From Vitellaria paradoxa (taxonomy: Eukaryota; Streptophyta; Magnoliopsida; Ericales; Sapotaceae): 64,000 nucleotides of DNA. The stretch spans positions 18,428,805 to 18,492,804 of the forward strand of contig CM034236.1 in the NCBI GenBank assembly GCA_019916065.1, in the 5' to 3' direction. A model generated the notes under the pieces. It was not told the origin of the DNA. It saw only the letters and a program-made list of their open reading frames with translations, and searched no databases. Shown here piece by piece: positions 1 through 10,705 of this stretch (the stretch's first letter is position 1; each line of letters starts with the position of its first letter). The position numbers and the translations under genes are program-made.

Positions 1-553
1 TCAATATTTAAAGATAGAGTGGGATACATTACAAAAAGTTAAAATTGATTAAATTTAAAAACAAAAATTGAACTAAAAATTTTTTTGAGTTAGGATACTG
101 GAGGTATAGTCGAGAACAGAAGTTAGTTCTGCCCCTGCTAGTTGCCCCTAGCAAATTGATGATTTTTAATAAAGTAATTGTTAACTAAATGACAATTGAA
201 ATAATTTTTAACAAAATAATTGTTAACTAAATGACAATTGAAATATGAATTTAAAAAAAAATAGAATAAAATATGTGAATGTACAGCTATTCAAGTTCAC
301 ACAAGCTATCTTCCGGCAAATTGATAATTTTCTAACAATTAATTATAATTGTTAACTTATATTTGACTAATTAAATATGAATAGGAAAGGGATAAATACA
401 CTCTTTCATTAATTTTCTTCACTTTACAGTAACTTTAATTTCAATAAAAAAAAGTAATGTAGAGTAGAGGAAATTAATGACGGAGTGCATTTATCCCTAA
501 GTGTATGAATATAATTAAGCGAGAATATATATATACACACGATATTAACTTTA
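1..553. other. AT-rich flank without a gene; short tandem repeat
   Basis: I see no supportable gene here. A 28-base unit beginning TAATTGTTAAC occurs at 175-202 and again at 217-244, a period of 42. The wider block, about 120-395, reappears in the same orientation at about 10985-11215, on the other side of the retrotransposon. Short ORFs here have no recognisable domain. Confidence 0.6.
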
Positions 554-558
554 ATTGG
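554..558. repeat. Target-site duplication ATTGG, left copy
   Basis: ATTGG directly precedes the left LTR and is repeated at 10701-10705 directly after the right LTR. Five bases is the usual duplication for Ty3/gypsy integrases. Confidence 0.85.
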
Positions 559-1134
559 TGATGAATCAGTACCTTGTCTTCTTTGATCGATCTGATCCAA
601 GTTCGAGAAGCTGTCTAAAATACTGGCGTGATGCATGTCAAAAAATCTCCGATGCTTAAGTTAGTATGAGAGTTCAAGAATTCAGTTTGACAAAATTTCA
701 GTAAGAAAGTGCCTCATAACTGTGTTGTTGTGAAGCCTCCGTTTTTATATGAGAAGCCTTTACATGGATTGACGAGCATGCAGTTACTCGTAACTGCATA
801 TAATGTGTTTTATCTCCTTCTGATATGATGACACCACCTGTACCTATAATTCCCAAGGCTGGCTCTTTGACCTGTTAGCTAACGCGCTTCGACGTGTTTT
901 CCATTGATATAGTTGATGGCAACGTCTTCATAGACTTGAGATCCAGAAAAACTCAATTGAGTTCCCGATCAATCCGTATCTGATCACTCTCGGGCCCCAT
1001 CTGGGTAATGAGATTTGATCGAGAAAAACTCAATTGAGTTCTCGATCGAGGATCACTTCACTCAGGTATCCCGATTGAGTACAAATCGATTAGTAAACTG
1101 ACCTAATGCCCCTATGTGGGGCTTTCCCATATCA
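559..1134 (-). repeat. LTR, left (3' LTR of the minus-strand element)
   Basis: The sequence runs from TGATGAATCAGTACC to CCCATATCA and aligns end to end with 10075-10700. The difference in length is mainly a stretch near 10440-10510 of the right copy that is missing here. On the minus strand the purine-rich run just outside it (1135-1160, AAGGGGAATCAAGGG) fits a polypurine tract, making this the 3' LTR. Confidence 0.87.
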
Positions 1135-2521
1135 GATGCCCTTGATTCCCCTTGCCTCCCAAGCGAGGCTAGGGGAATCTAACAATCTCTAACCCTCTAT
1201 CTTCATGCGTGCATTTAGTGCACCGCAGGCAGTGCCACACTAGCACAATACTACCATGACATTTTTTTTTATTTCTCCTGCCACGCGTTAACTAGATACA
1301 GGTCAAAAATTTCGAAAATGTTTGGGTTAATCCTATCCGTTCATTGAAGTTAATTGCAATAATTGAAATTGAGGTGGGATTTTGCACTTTTACTTCCCTA
1401 TTTCGAATCCCTTACGTTCACTGTCACTAAAATTTTCTCTGCAACTTGATACTTCTCTACATCTCCAAATATCCGATCCTCTTTGTCTTTTCAAGCATCC
1501 TTTCCAGTTTCTTTCGGTGAGTCTAACTTCATCTTCAATTCCTTTTCTCTTTTCTTCTTCTTATGCACTGTATCACCTATCGTGACATCTGGTTTTACCG
1601 TAGGTTACGTCAAATCCCTCAATTTAGAGGGTTTGTAGCAAACCCTAGATTTCTTAGGGCAATTTTTGAAACTTTGCTTTTCGGTTCTTATACTGCGATA
1701 CTAGGAAAGATAATGGCTGACTCTGAGAGTACCCATTCTAATGATTCAATTAGAGTTAGGGAAATTGTGTCCACATCCCACTCTGTAGTTGGAGTTGAAA
1801 CCTAGTTGTGAAAATCTTGGGCCTGTAACTGATGCATTTAGTCCCGAGGTTGCTAAGTCTAGCTGTCCGACTAGGGAGCGGCCCCAATTTTACGCTGAGG
1901 ATATCACATCCTCTATGGATGCGGACAGGATCCAACAGCTATGGTCCGTGTTCCAATTTCCGTGAGCCCTTTCTTTTAGGTTCCTGAGGGGACCAATAGA
2001 GCCTGTTTTCATCGAGGTGGAAAGGTTACCATTTATGAAGGTGCTCTCGTCGGGGGCCTTCGTTTCCCTTTAATAAAGCCTGTTTGGGAAATTTTGAACC
2101 GACTGGACTTGGCACTAAGTTAAATCTTCCCTAATAGTTGGAGAATCATGATCGGATGTTCAGTCTTGTGGAGGGCGGCTACTACACGAGCTAACCGCCA
2201 ACGAATTCCTGTATTGTTACAAAGTGATTGAGGGAGGTAAGGGCTGGTGGTTCTCTGGCCGAGAGAAGGACTTTAACATGGTGACCAGCCTATCGACTTC
2301 CAACAAGGGTTGAAAGGATAGATTTTTCTTTATAGATGGCACGAGATGGGAATCCCGAGAGTGGGAAGCTTCTAACCCCTCGGTGATCAGGGTCCCCAAG
2401 TGATGGGGTTACCCAACAAAGAGAGGTATGTCTTATTTTCCTCAATTTCCTTCTCTTCTTTCTCTTTCTTTGTTTTTTTTTTTTTTACTCAATTCTTCCT
2501 CTCTGTTTGGTGTAGCCCAGG

Positions 2522-3093
2522 TAGGGATGTCAAATATACCCGTACCCGGTGGGTACCCGCTTTACTCGCCCCCGTTCAAGAAGGGTATGGGGATGTAAAT
2601 AGTGGGGATGGGGACGGGTACGGCTATGGAGATTTGAAATGTTACCCAAACGGGTACGGGGACGGGGACGGATACGATAGTCTCCACCTTGCCCCATACT
2701 TGTTTAAATATTTAGTTGTTAATTTTGTTGGCGTGGTGGCTCCTTTAGAAGTCCCACATCGGTTTCTTACAAATAAGTGAAGGCCTTGTAAGGTTATAAA
2801 TAAAGGCCACTTCCTCTTTAGTTAAGTGCACTAGTCAAAATTAAAGATATATATATATATTTAATTTATTTAATATATATATGTAATATAAATTTTTATT
2901 TAATAAATATAATATTTATAATTATTTTAAATATTTATTTTATACATACAATATATAATTTGTAATAGTTAATATACTTGGCGGGTAAACGGGGACGGAG
3001 ACGGGGAATTCATTACCTCGTAGGGTATTGCTAAATGGGGACAGAGACGGGGAATGTCATACTTGCCCCATACTCGCCTCGTTGACATCCTTA
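2522..3093. mobile_element. Non-autonomous hAT-like insertion with GC-rich ends
   Basis: The ends are TAGGGATGTCAA (2522-2533) and TTGACATCCTTA (3082-3093), nearly perfect inverted repeats. The outer parts are rich in GGGGACGG and GGGTAC runs on both sides and the middle is AT-rich. TAGGGATGTCAA termini with such runs are common in plant non-autonomous hAT families. No clean 8-bp TSD is left (AGCCCAGG against AGCTTGAG). The predicted protein at 2400-2780 is only this repeat read through. Confidence 0.55.
2751..2802 (+). promoter_or_regulatory. snRNA-type promoter motif: USE plus TATA
   Basis: GTCCCACATCG at 2751-2761 matches the plant upstream sequence element (RTCCCACATCG) of U-snRNA genes. 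TATAAATA follows at 2795-2802, with 33 bases between them. That is the spacing known for Pol II-type plant snRNA promoters; Pol III types have about ten fewer. I see no U-snRNA sequence downstream, only (TA)-rich DNA, so this is a promoter-like signal inside a transposon and not an snRNA gene. Confidence 0.5.
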
Positions 3094-3373
3094 AGCTTGA
3101 GCCTAGCTGAAAATATCTAATGAGCTGAAGGCTCGAATTGAGCTCGTCCAAAACCACGATATCCCAGAGGCCAACATTCTAGTTAACGTTAAGTCTCTGG
3201 CCACTTACATGTATGGGCTAGAGCCAACCAGGGAAGCCTTAGCAGCCAAACGTGAGTAGAGTGAGTAAATTTTATATACTTGTTTTTATTTTCTTTGAAG
3301 TTAATTTGAACTATTGCTTGCTTTGCGTAGATAACCCTGAGTTAATATGAAGTATACTGGCTTTCCTCCTTGA

Positions 3374-6300
3374 GAAAGCCCTTGCCAATGTGGCAGAGTT
3401 AATGCTTAGGGCGCAAAGCCATATAAATGTGGAAGATGGACTTAGGGCAAAAAGGGAAAGCAAGGTAGTAGGGAGCTCTAAAGCAGATAAGAAGCACCCA
3501 AACGACCCTGGGAACAGTCGAGATTCATAAAGTTCAAAGAACAGAAGACTTGAACCGATCGAGGAGAATGGCGATATGCCAATCTGGATCGTAATTTTAC
3601 CTCGCTAAATACAAGATTGGAAAATGTCCTCTACGAAATTTAGTACGGCTTGGCCTTGAAATGACTTGAGAAAATGAGGACCCTGGCTGATAAAAGATCT
3701 TAAGCAAAGTATTACCAAGTTTACAGGGACCACGGGTATGACACGAACGATTGCATTGATCTAAAAAAATAGATTGAGGAGTTAATTTGGCAGGGTAGGC
3801 TTGGTCGGTTTGTTACCAGTCAGGGCGGAAACAGGAGGACTAATCGAAGGAGTCTTGACAGGCAAAGCCTGAGAAGGAGGAGTCTGAACCAAAGAAGCCC
3901 CAATCGGGAGACTCAAACTCAACAACTGATTAGGGAAATAAGGGTGATTTCTGGAGATTTTGTAATCGGAGGGGAATCCTCGACTGCGAGGAAGAAGTAT
4001 GCTTGAGAAACAAGCAGACCAAGAGAAGTACTGACCGCTAAACGATCACACAAAAAACCCAAGGCAGAGTCTTATTCTATCATTTTTACCGAAGAGAAAG
4101 CCAACAAGGTATGGCAGCCCCACGATGATCCGCTTATTATTTCCTCTATAATTACAAATATCAAAATTTGGAGAATCTTGCTAGATAGTGGAAGTTCAGC
4201 GGATATTTTGTACTAGAGAGCCTTTGAAAAAAATGGGGATTGGAAAAAAGAAGTTACAACCCATATCTTCACCGTTAGTCAGCTTTATCATACACTGGGG
4301 AGCTCTACTCGGATCTATTGTGTTGCCAGTTACCTTGGGTAAAGGAGTACACCAAACTACCAGGATGGTTTATTTCTTGGTGGTAGACTGCTCTTCAATC
4401 TATAATGCCATCCTAGGTAGAGCGTCGTTGAACCAGTTTAGGGCGGTCACTTCCACTTACCATTTAAGGGTCAAATTCCTAACGTATGCTGGCATAGGGT
4501 GCATTAAAGGAGACTAGAGGGTTGCTCGAGAGTGCTACATGTTGTCACTTAAAGAAATACAAAGCGAGAGGCCCTGGTAATAGAAGAGTTGGAAGTTAGG
4601 GAAAATGAAGAACTAAAAAGAGGTAAGCCAAAAGGAGAGTTAAAAGAAATGGTAGTTGGTGATCCCAATCAAGGGAGGACTATCAAAATCAGCTCAACAA
4701 TCCAAGACGAATTAAAGAACAAGTTGAGGAAGTTCTTAGTGGAAAATACACATGCTTTCACGTGGTCACACGAAGATTTGCTCGGCATTGACACCAAGGT
4801 AATAGCTCATCACTTGAACATCTTCCCAACAGTATGACCAGTAAAGCAGAAGAAGAGGACATTTGCTCCAGAGAGCAATGAGGTTATAGCAGAGGAGGTA
4901 GAAAAATTGCTTAAGGCGAAGTTCATCCGTGAAATTAAGTACCCGTCCTGGCTGTCAAACGTGGTGATGGTGAAGAAGTCCAACAAGAAATGGTGAATGT
5001 TTTCACTGATCTGAACAAGGCCTGCTTGAAAGACAATTTTCCTTTACCAGTAATTGATTTGTTAGTTAATTCTACGGTGGGGTATGAACTGCTATCCTTT
5101 ATGGATGCCTTCAGGTACAATCAGATCAAGATGGCAGAACAAGATAGGGAGCACACTGCATTTATTACTGATCATGGTTTGTATTACTATAACGTCATGC
5201 CATTTGGGTTAAAGAATGCAAGTACGATATATCAGAGATTAATGAACCGGACGTTAAAAGAGCAAATCGAAAGAAAGGTCAGGGTGTATGTAGACGATAT
5301 GCTTGTTAAAAGCAGAAAGGTTGACTCTCATGTTGCTAATCTGCAAAAAATTTTGGGATCTTGAGAAGATATAGAATGAAGCTGAATTCTGCTAAGTGTC
5401 CTTTCGGCGTGACTTTTGAAAAATTCCTGGACTTCATGGTGTCCAATCGGGGGATTGAGGCGAATCCGAAAAAAGTATGAGTAATCATGGAAATGCAGCC
5501 CCCACAAACTACAAAAGAAGTTTAGAAGCTCACCGATAGGATTACAGCGTTGAACATATTTGTTTTTAGATTAACAAACAAGTGCCATCCGTTTTTTAGA
5601 GTTCTGAGAAAAGCATTTGAGTGGACAGATGAGTGCAGCACAGTTTTTCAATAGCTGAAAGAATATTTGGGTTTGGTCCCACTCCTCAGCCGAACCTCCC
5701 TAAGAGAAGAATTTTTCTTGTATTTGTCATTCTCTGACACAGCAGTCAGCTCTGCGTTGGTCCGTGAGGAAGAAGGGGTGTATAAACTAGTTTACTACAC
5801 AAGTAAGGTTCTTCAAGAAGTAGAAAAAAGATAACCTAAAATGGAGTTGCTAGCTCTTGCTTTAGTCACTGCTGCTCGACATCTTAGAGCATATTTTCAG
5901 GGGCACACAATCGTGGTACTGACTGACCAGCTGCTTAAAAATGTCCTACATAAGCCAGAAATATCTGAAAGATTAGTAAAATGGTCAATTGAGCTAAGTC
6001 AATTTGATATCCAGTATCGGCTGAGAATGGCAATAAAAGGATAGGTAACAACAGATTTTATAGCTGAATTTATAGCAAGCACAACCCACCCACCCGACGT
6101 AGAAGACACTGAACACATTTGGGTCTTTAATGTTAATGGATCCTCAACACAATGCTCCAGTGGCACAGGTATAATTCTAGTCTCACCAAACGGCCACAAA
6201 TTCGAATGTGCCCTTATTTTTAGGTTCCCATCTTCTAACAATGAAGTTGAGTATAAATCCTTGATTGCTGGCCTTCGAATGACTCGGAGAATGGGGCAGA

Positions 6301-7817
6301 GTGCGTAACTCTTTGGAGTGGCTCATAGTTAGTAGTCGAGCAAGTGTGAGGCAACTATAAAGCAAAAAAGGAAAATATGGCTAAATATTATAAAATAGCG
6401 GAAGGTCTAAGCAGGAGTTTTGCAAGTTTCAACTCCAAATGGTACCAAGGTTGGAAAATGAGGAGGCAGACTAATTAGCTAAAATTGCATCTTTTGGGGA
6501 GAGGAATTCAGATGTCCCAACCGAAGTGTTGGATTCTCCGAGCATTCAAACCCCAGAAGTTAACCAACTAGAGGAGGATGCTGAATGGGCAAAGCCGATC
6601 AAAACTTACTTTGAAACCAGGGCTCTACCGACTAACAAGAACGAAGCCAGGGGAATCCAATGCCGATCGACTAGATATTTGATAATGAGTGAATCCTTTA
6701 TAAGAAGGGACATAGTTCCCCGTTGCTTAGATACATAAATGAAAGAGAAGCTGATGATGTAATGAGGGAAATACACGAAAGAGTCTGCAAAAACCATTCG
6801 GGAGGCAGAGCTTTGGCTAGAAAAGTCTTGAGGGTTGGCTACTACTGGCCCACGATCAAAAGAGATGCCTGGGAGTTTGTCAAAAGATACAATAGGTGCC
6901 AGAGATTCTCCAACATTTCAAGATAACCCCCTCAGGAATTGATGCCAATCTAAAGTCTCGAGCTGTTTGCTTAATGGGGGATTGATATTTTAGGGCCACT
7001 CCCACTCGAAAGGGTACAGAGAAAATTTACAATTGTGGCCATCGACTACTTCATGAAATGGACAGAGGCTGAAGCCTTACTGACTATTACTGAGCAGAAC
7101 ATGAAAAAATTCTTGTGGTAAAACATCATCTCTATGTCTGGCATCCCAAGGGTAGTGATTACAAATAATGGTAAACAGTTTGAAGGGAAGCAGTTCAATA
7201 GACTTTGTGAAGAATTGGGTATCACCCATCATTATTCATCTCCCAAGCACCCTCAAGCAAATGGCCAAGTGGAGGTCACTGACCGGTCCTTTCTAAAGAT
7301 AATCAAGACTAAGCTCGACAAAGCCAAGGACCATTAGGCAGAAGAGCTACTTAACATTTTATAGGCTTATCAAACAACAAAGAGAATAGTGATTGGCAGA
7401 CATCATTTTCTTTCACATACGGGGTTGAGGCAGTAATCTTGGTCGAGATTGGGCTCCCTAGTGTAAGAACACGAAGCTTTATTCCTAAAAAAAACCAAGA
7501 AGCCATGGGAGAGGAGATTGATTTGCTCGAAGGAAAAAGATTACAAGCCATAATCAGGATGGCGTCCTACCAACAGAGGATGAGCCAATACTATAACTCC
7601 AAAGCTCGACCCAAGAAATTCTAAGTAGGGGTTTGGTGCTCAAAAAGGTGAATCAATCGACAAAGAACCCTCATGAAAAGAAACTAGGCCTAAATTGGGA
7701 AAGACCGTACTCGGTGTTTGGTTTCACTCGAAAAGAGACCTATCAATTAAAGCCATTCGAGGGTAAGTAGCTACCTCATCCATGGCACGCAGAACATCTG
7801 AGGAGATATTGTGTATG
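3374..7817 (+). pseudogene. Inverted late-gag and pol of the old Tat element
   Basis: In order on the plus strand: late gag with a DHGYDTNDC nucleocapsid-like segment (about 3374-3830); aspartic protease with LLDSGSSADILY (about 4176-4210); RT with MPFGLKNAS (5200) and YVDDM (5287-5301); first RNase H with ELLALALVTA (5841-6050); a second, Tat-type RNase H (about 6110-6500); integrase zinc finger region (6723-6930); and integrase core and C-terminus (about 6990-7817). Frames are broken throughout by stops and single-base shifts. The second catalytic Asp of the integrase is Asn here (VVITNNGKQF at about 7155). Two RNase H domains are diagnostic of the Tat lineage. The orientation is opposite to gag at 8663-10000. 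Confidence 0.85.
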
Positions 7818-7982
7818 AATAGTTTCATTTTTCTAATTTCATTTTATTATCAATAAAATGTGATAATTTGGCACGCGTTTCAGAAAAACAGTTTTACTAT
7901 GATGAATGACTCGACCCGCACAAAAAGAAGTTGCTTAGCTCACAAGGCAGAGCAGGATGAAGAAGCCCTATGGGACCAAAGA
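7818..7982 (+). other. Short spacer after pol
   Basis: This is AT-rich sequence between the pol stop and the tandem array, with no ORF. The unit-like words GAAGAAGCCC and TGGGACCAAAG already appear at its right end, so the array has a degenerate leading half-unit. Confidence 0.5.
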
Positions 7983-8505
7983 CTTAAAAAGGCCAAGTAT
8001 ACCTACTCAGCTCACGTGGCTGAGTAGGATAAAGATCCATGGGCTGAGCAGCACAAAGAAGTCCCACGAGGCCAACGCCTTAAAAAGGCCAAGTATACCT
8101 ACTCAACTTACGTGGTTGAGTAGTGTAGAAATCCCGCTTAGTTTACAAGGTTGAGCAAGGTGAACAAGCCCCACAAAGCCAAAGCCTTAAAATGGCCAAG
8201 TATACCTATCTGGCTCACGTTATTGAGTAACGCAGAGATCCTGCTCAGCTTATAAGGCTGAACAGGGTGAAGAAGCCCGACAGGGCCAAAGCCTTAAAAA
8301 AGTCAAGTATACCTACTTGGCTTACGTGGCCGAGTAGCGCAGAGATCCTACTCTGGTCGCGAGGCTGAACAAGATGAAGAAACCTCATGGGGCCAAAGCC
8401 TTAAAAAGGCCAAGTATGCCTACTCGACTCACATGGTCGACTAGTATGGAGGTCCTGCCTAGCTCGCTAGGCTGAGTAATGCATAGTAACCTTAGCACTC
8501 ATGAA
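7983..8505 (+). repeat. Tandem array, five units of about 107 bp
   Basis: Units begin with CTTAAAAAGGCCAAGTATAC or close variants at 7983, 8079, 8186, 8293 and 8400 (spacings 96, 107, 107, 107). Each contains an imperfect palindrome of the form ACTCAGCTCACGTGGCTGAG. The array follows pol, where the younger Tat element also has a tandem array (39019-39665), but the unit sequences are unrelated by eye. Confidence 0.85.
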
Positions 8506-8662
8506 TGATCAGTAAGAAAGACAAAATAGCCCCCCGTGGAGTACTGAGAAGATCTTACTCGGTTATTTAATCACCTCAACAGATAAAAATTTTGATTAAA
8601 AAAATAAAGTAAATAAGTAAAGCACATCCATACATTTAAAAATCTAATTAAAAGTAAAACAA

Positions 8663-10000
8663 ATCGTCCGTATCATGTCCTTGGTCCCTGTGAAATCGGT
8701 AACACTTTGCTCGAGATCTTTTATCAACCGAGGTCCTTATCTTCTCAGGTTATTTCAAGGCTGTGTCGTGTTGAATTTCGTAGAGGAAGTTTCCCAATCT
8801 TGTATTCAGCGGAGCGAAATTACGATCCAGATTGGCATATTGTCGTCGTCCCTGATCGGATCTCTCTTTAAGTCTTCTATTCTTTGAACTCCGCAAATCT
8901 CGACCGTTCCCAAAGTCATTTGGGCATTTCTTATCTACTTTAGAGCTCACTGCTCCGTTGCTCTTCCTTTTTGCCCTAGATTCATCTTCCACATTTACAT
9001 GGCTTTACGCCCTGAGCATTAACTCCGCCATATTGGTAGAGGCTTTCATAAGGAAGGGAGTCATGAATCAAGGCGTTCTCAACCCACTCATGAAGGCTGT
9101 AATGGAAACTTTATCACCTGCCTCATCTGCGTCTAAGAGTTCCTTACTAAACCTTCCAACATAGTCCTTGAGTGTTTCCTCCTTACCCTGTTTTATCTTG
9201 AGGAGGCTGGTAGCCAGCCTCCTCTATCTTCTCCCTCTAATGAAGTGTCCCATGAAGAACTTTCCCAACTGTGAAAAACTAGTGATGGTGCCTAGTTTGA
9301 TTTTGTTAAACCACAACTGCGCTTAACCCTTAAGTGTTGCTGGGAAGACCCATCATAAGATTTCATCTGGATACGCATGGATGCGCATTAAAGTCTTGTA
9401 CGTTTCCAAGTGGTTGAAAAGATCTTTTGAACCATCGAAAGAATCCAGTGTTGGCATCTTGAACAAGGCTGGTAAAGGGCAAGCCATCACCATTGGTGAA
9501 AACGACGAATCTGTATCAAAGTCTGCTTCATCGACCACATTTGGGCCCTTCATTGCTACCAGTATGCTATGGATCTGGCCTTACATAGCTTTTTATCAAC
9601 TTCTTTTATGGAAGGACATTGGCCCTTTTGTGTGCGAGGCCTTTGGGCGACTGTTAGCTCTAAAATCCAGCACAATTGATCTCTCACGCCTCCTTGATTC
9701 CTTTGGATATTTAGTGGGAACTTTGTTCTCCCCTACAATACTAGCTCCATTTTCCTCATTTCAGTCTCCGTTATGTCTGCCATTCACTTCGACGAAGCCT
9801 CCATTATTTGCTTCATTTCCGGGAAGATTTGTCTGAGAAGGTGTGATGGTAACAAATACGGGTTGTTGCCGTTGAAATAGTGCCTAGTTCTGCGCCATGA
9901 GAGTCTACATAATGGCCATCATCTCCCTCATTTGGTTCTCGATGGCGTTCATTCTTTCATCGTTTCAATTCTCCATTACTTCTGTCGATTCTGAATGAGG
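8663..10000 (-). pseudogene. gag of the old Tat element, minus strand, decayed
   Basis: Reading leftwards from the primer site, the minus strand encodes a glutamine-rich N-terminus, then MPTLDSFDGSKDLFNHLE (9353-9553), a capsid region with LWFNKIKLGTITSFSQL and LLKIKQGKEETLKDYV (about 9120-9340), and a charged tail with NVEDESRAKRKSNGAV (8750-8992). These are gag capsid words of the Tat lineage. There are many stops. The tail (8663-9050) is an inverted duplicate of 3374-3757. Confidence 0.82.
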
Positions 10001-10049
10001 TTGCGTGTTTGTGCCGGATCTAGTTTGGACTATAAAATCTGTGAGGAAA

Positions 10050-10074
10050 GTCAGTTCCCACAGATGGCGCCAAC
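10050..10074 (-). promoter_or_regulatory. Primer binding site of the old Tat element
   Basis: On the minus strand, immediately after the LTR end (CTATCA), comes GTTGGCGCCATCTGTGGGAA. TGGCGCC-type sites directly inside the 5' LTR are typical tRNA primer sites of plant Tat elements. Its place at the right LTR fixes the minus-strand orientation. I do not assign the tRNA. Confidence 0.65.
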
Positions 10075-10700
10075 TGATAGACTAGTACTTTCATCTTCTT
10101 CGATCGATCCAATCCGAGTTTGAAAAGCTGTCTAAAACACTAGTGCGGTGCCTATCAAAAAGTCTTCGATAAGAGAGTTCAAGAATTCAGTTTGCCAGAG
10201 TTTTAATAAGGTAAGTGTCTCATGTATGTGTTGTTATGAAGCCTTCATTTTTATATGAGAAGCCTTCACGTGGATTGATGAGCATGCGGTTACTCATAAC
10301 TACATGTAATGTGTTTTAGCTCATTCCAATAAGATGACGCCACCTATACCTGTAAATCCCAAGGCCAGCTATTTGACCTGTTAACTAACGTGTTTCGACG
10401 TGTTTTCCATTGATATGGTTAATGGCAGCGTCTTCATAGGCGTATTTACAAGAACAGTGAAACGGGGGCGTTACCCATGACTTCGTGACGTAAGTTATTT
10501 TAGCAGAACCAATCGAAAAAATGATCACTCTGGGGCCGGCCCCATCCGAGTAATAAGGTCTAATCGTGGAAAACTCAATTGAGTTCCCAATTAATCCGTA
10601 CTTGATCGGGGATCACTTCACTTAGGCATCCCGATTGGGTATGAATTGATCAGTAAATCTGCCCAATGCCTTCAGTCAGATATGGGGCTTCCCCATATCA
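10075..10700 (-). repeat. LTR, right (5' LTR of the minus-strand element)
   Basis: TGATAGACTAGTACTTTC to CCCCATATCA; partner of 559-1134. On the minus strand it carries CATATAAAAATG (near 10245-10257) as a TATA-like signal. Compared with the left LTR it has extra sequence near 10440-10510 (GTGAAACGGGGGCG region) and many substitutions. Confidence 0.87.
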
Positions 10701-10705
10701 ATTGG

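Larger units (their letters stand above)
1380..3360 (+). pseudogene. Decayed antisense ORF of the Tat element (gypsy-type transposon domain)
   Basis: A likely start is the ATG at 1713, which begins MADSESTHSND and meets a stop at 1803. In other frames, 2000-2400 encodes a stretch with GLRFPLIKP, VIGCSVLWR-like and GWWFSG segments. These resemble the conserved N-terminal region of plant 'putative gypsy type transposon' proteins (Pfam Transposase_28), and correspond in place to the better kept ORF at 35633-38196. A probable intron starts near 2425 (GTATGTCTTATTTTCC) and ends at GTGTAG near 2518. A hAT-like insertion (2522-3093) then splits the next exon. A further exon piece lies at about 3095-3252, followed by GTGAGTAG and an acceptor at about 3330. 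Function unknown; several stops and shifts make it a relic. Confidence 0.65.
559..10700 (-). mobile_element. Old Tat-lineage Ty3/gypsy LTR retrotransposon with an inverted core
   Basis: Two direct LTRs (559-1134 and 10075-10700), both TGAT...ATCA, bound the element, and a perfect 5-bp TSD ATTGG lies at 554-558 and 10701-10705. LTR orientation, the primer site next to 10074, a TATA-like CATATAAAAA in both LTRs and gag all point to the minus strand. The antisense ORF (1380-3360) is on the plus strand, as expected for Tat elements. However, late gag, protease, RT, RNase H, integrase and the tandem repeats (3374 to about 8510) read on the plus strand, so the core is inverted relative to the ends. 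The LTRs differ at many positions (about four-fifths identical by eye), and coding parts are full of stops and frameshifts, so this is an old dead copy. Confidence 0.9.

Noticed and set aside
2400..2780. A 126-residue ORF rich in Gly/Asp/Tyr
   Set aside because: It reads through intron sequence and the GGGGACGG repeats of a hAT-like insertion; no domain.
2751..2900. A U-snRNA gene after the USE/TATA pair
   Set aside because: No U1, U2, U4, U5 or U6 sequence follows; the downstream DNA is (TA)-rich.
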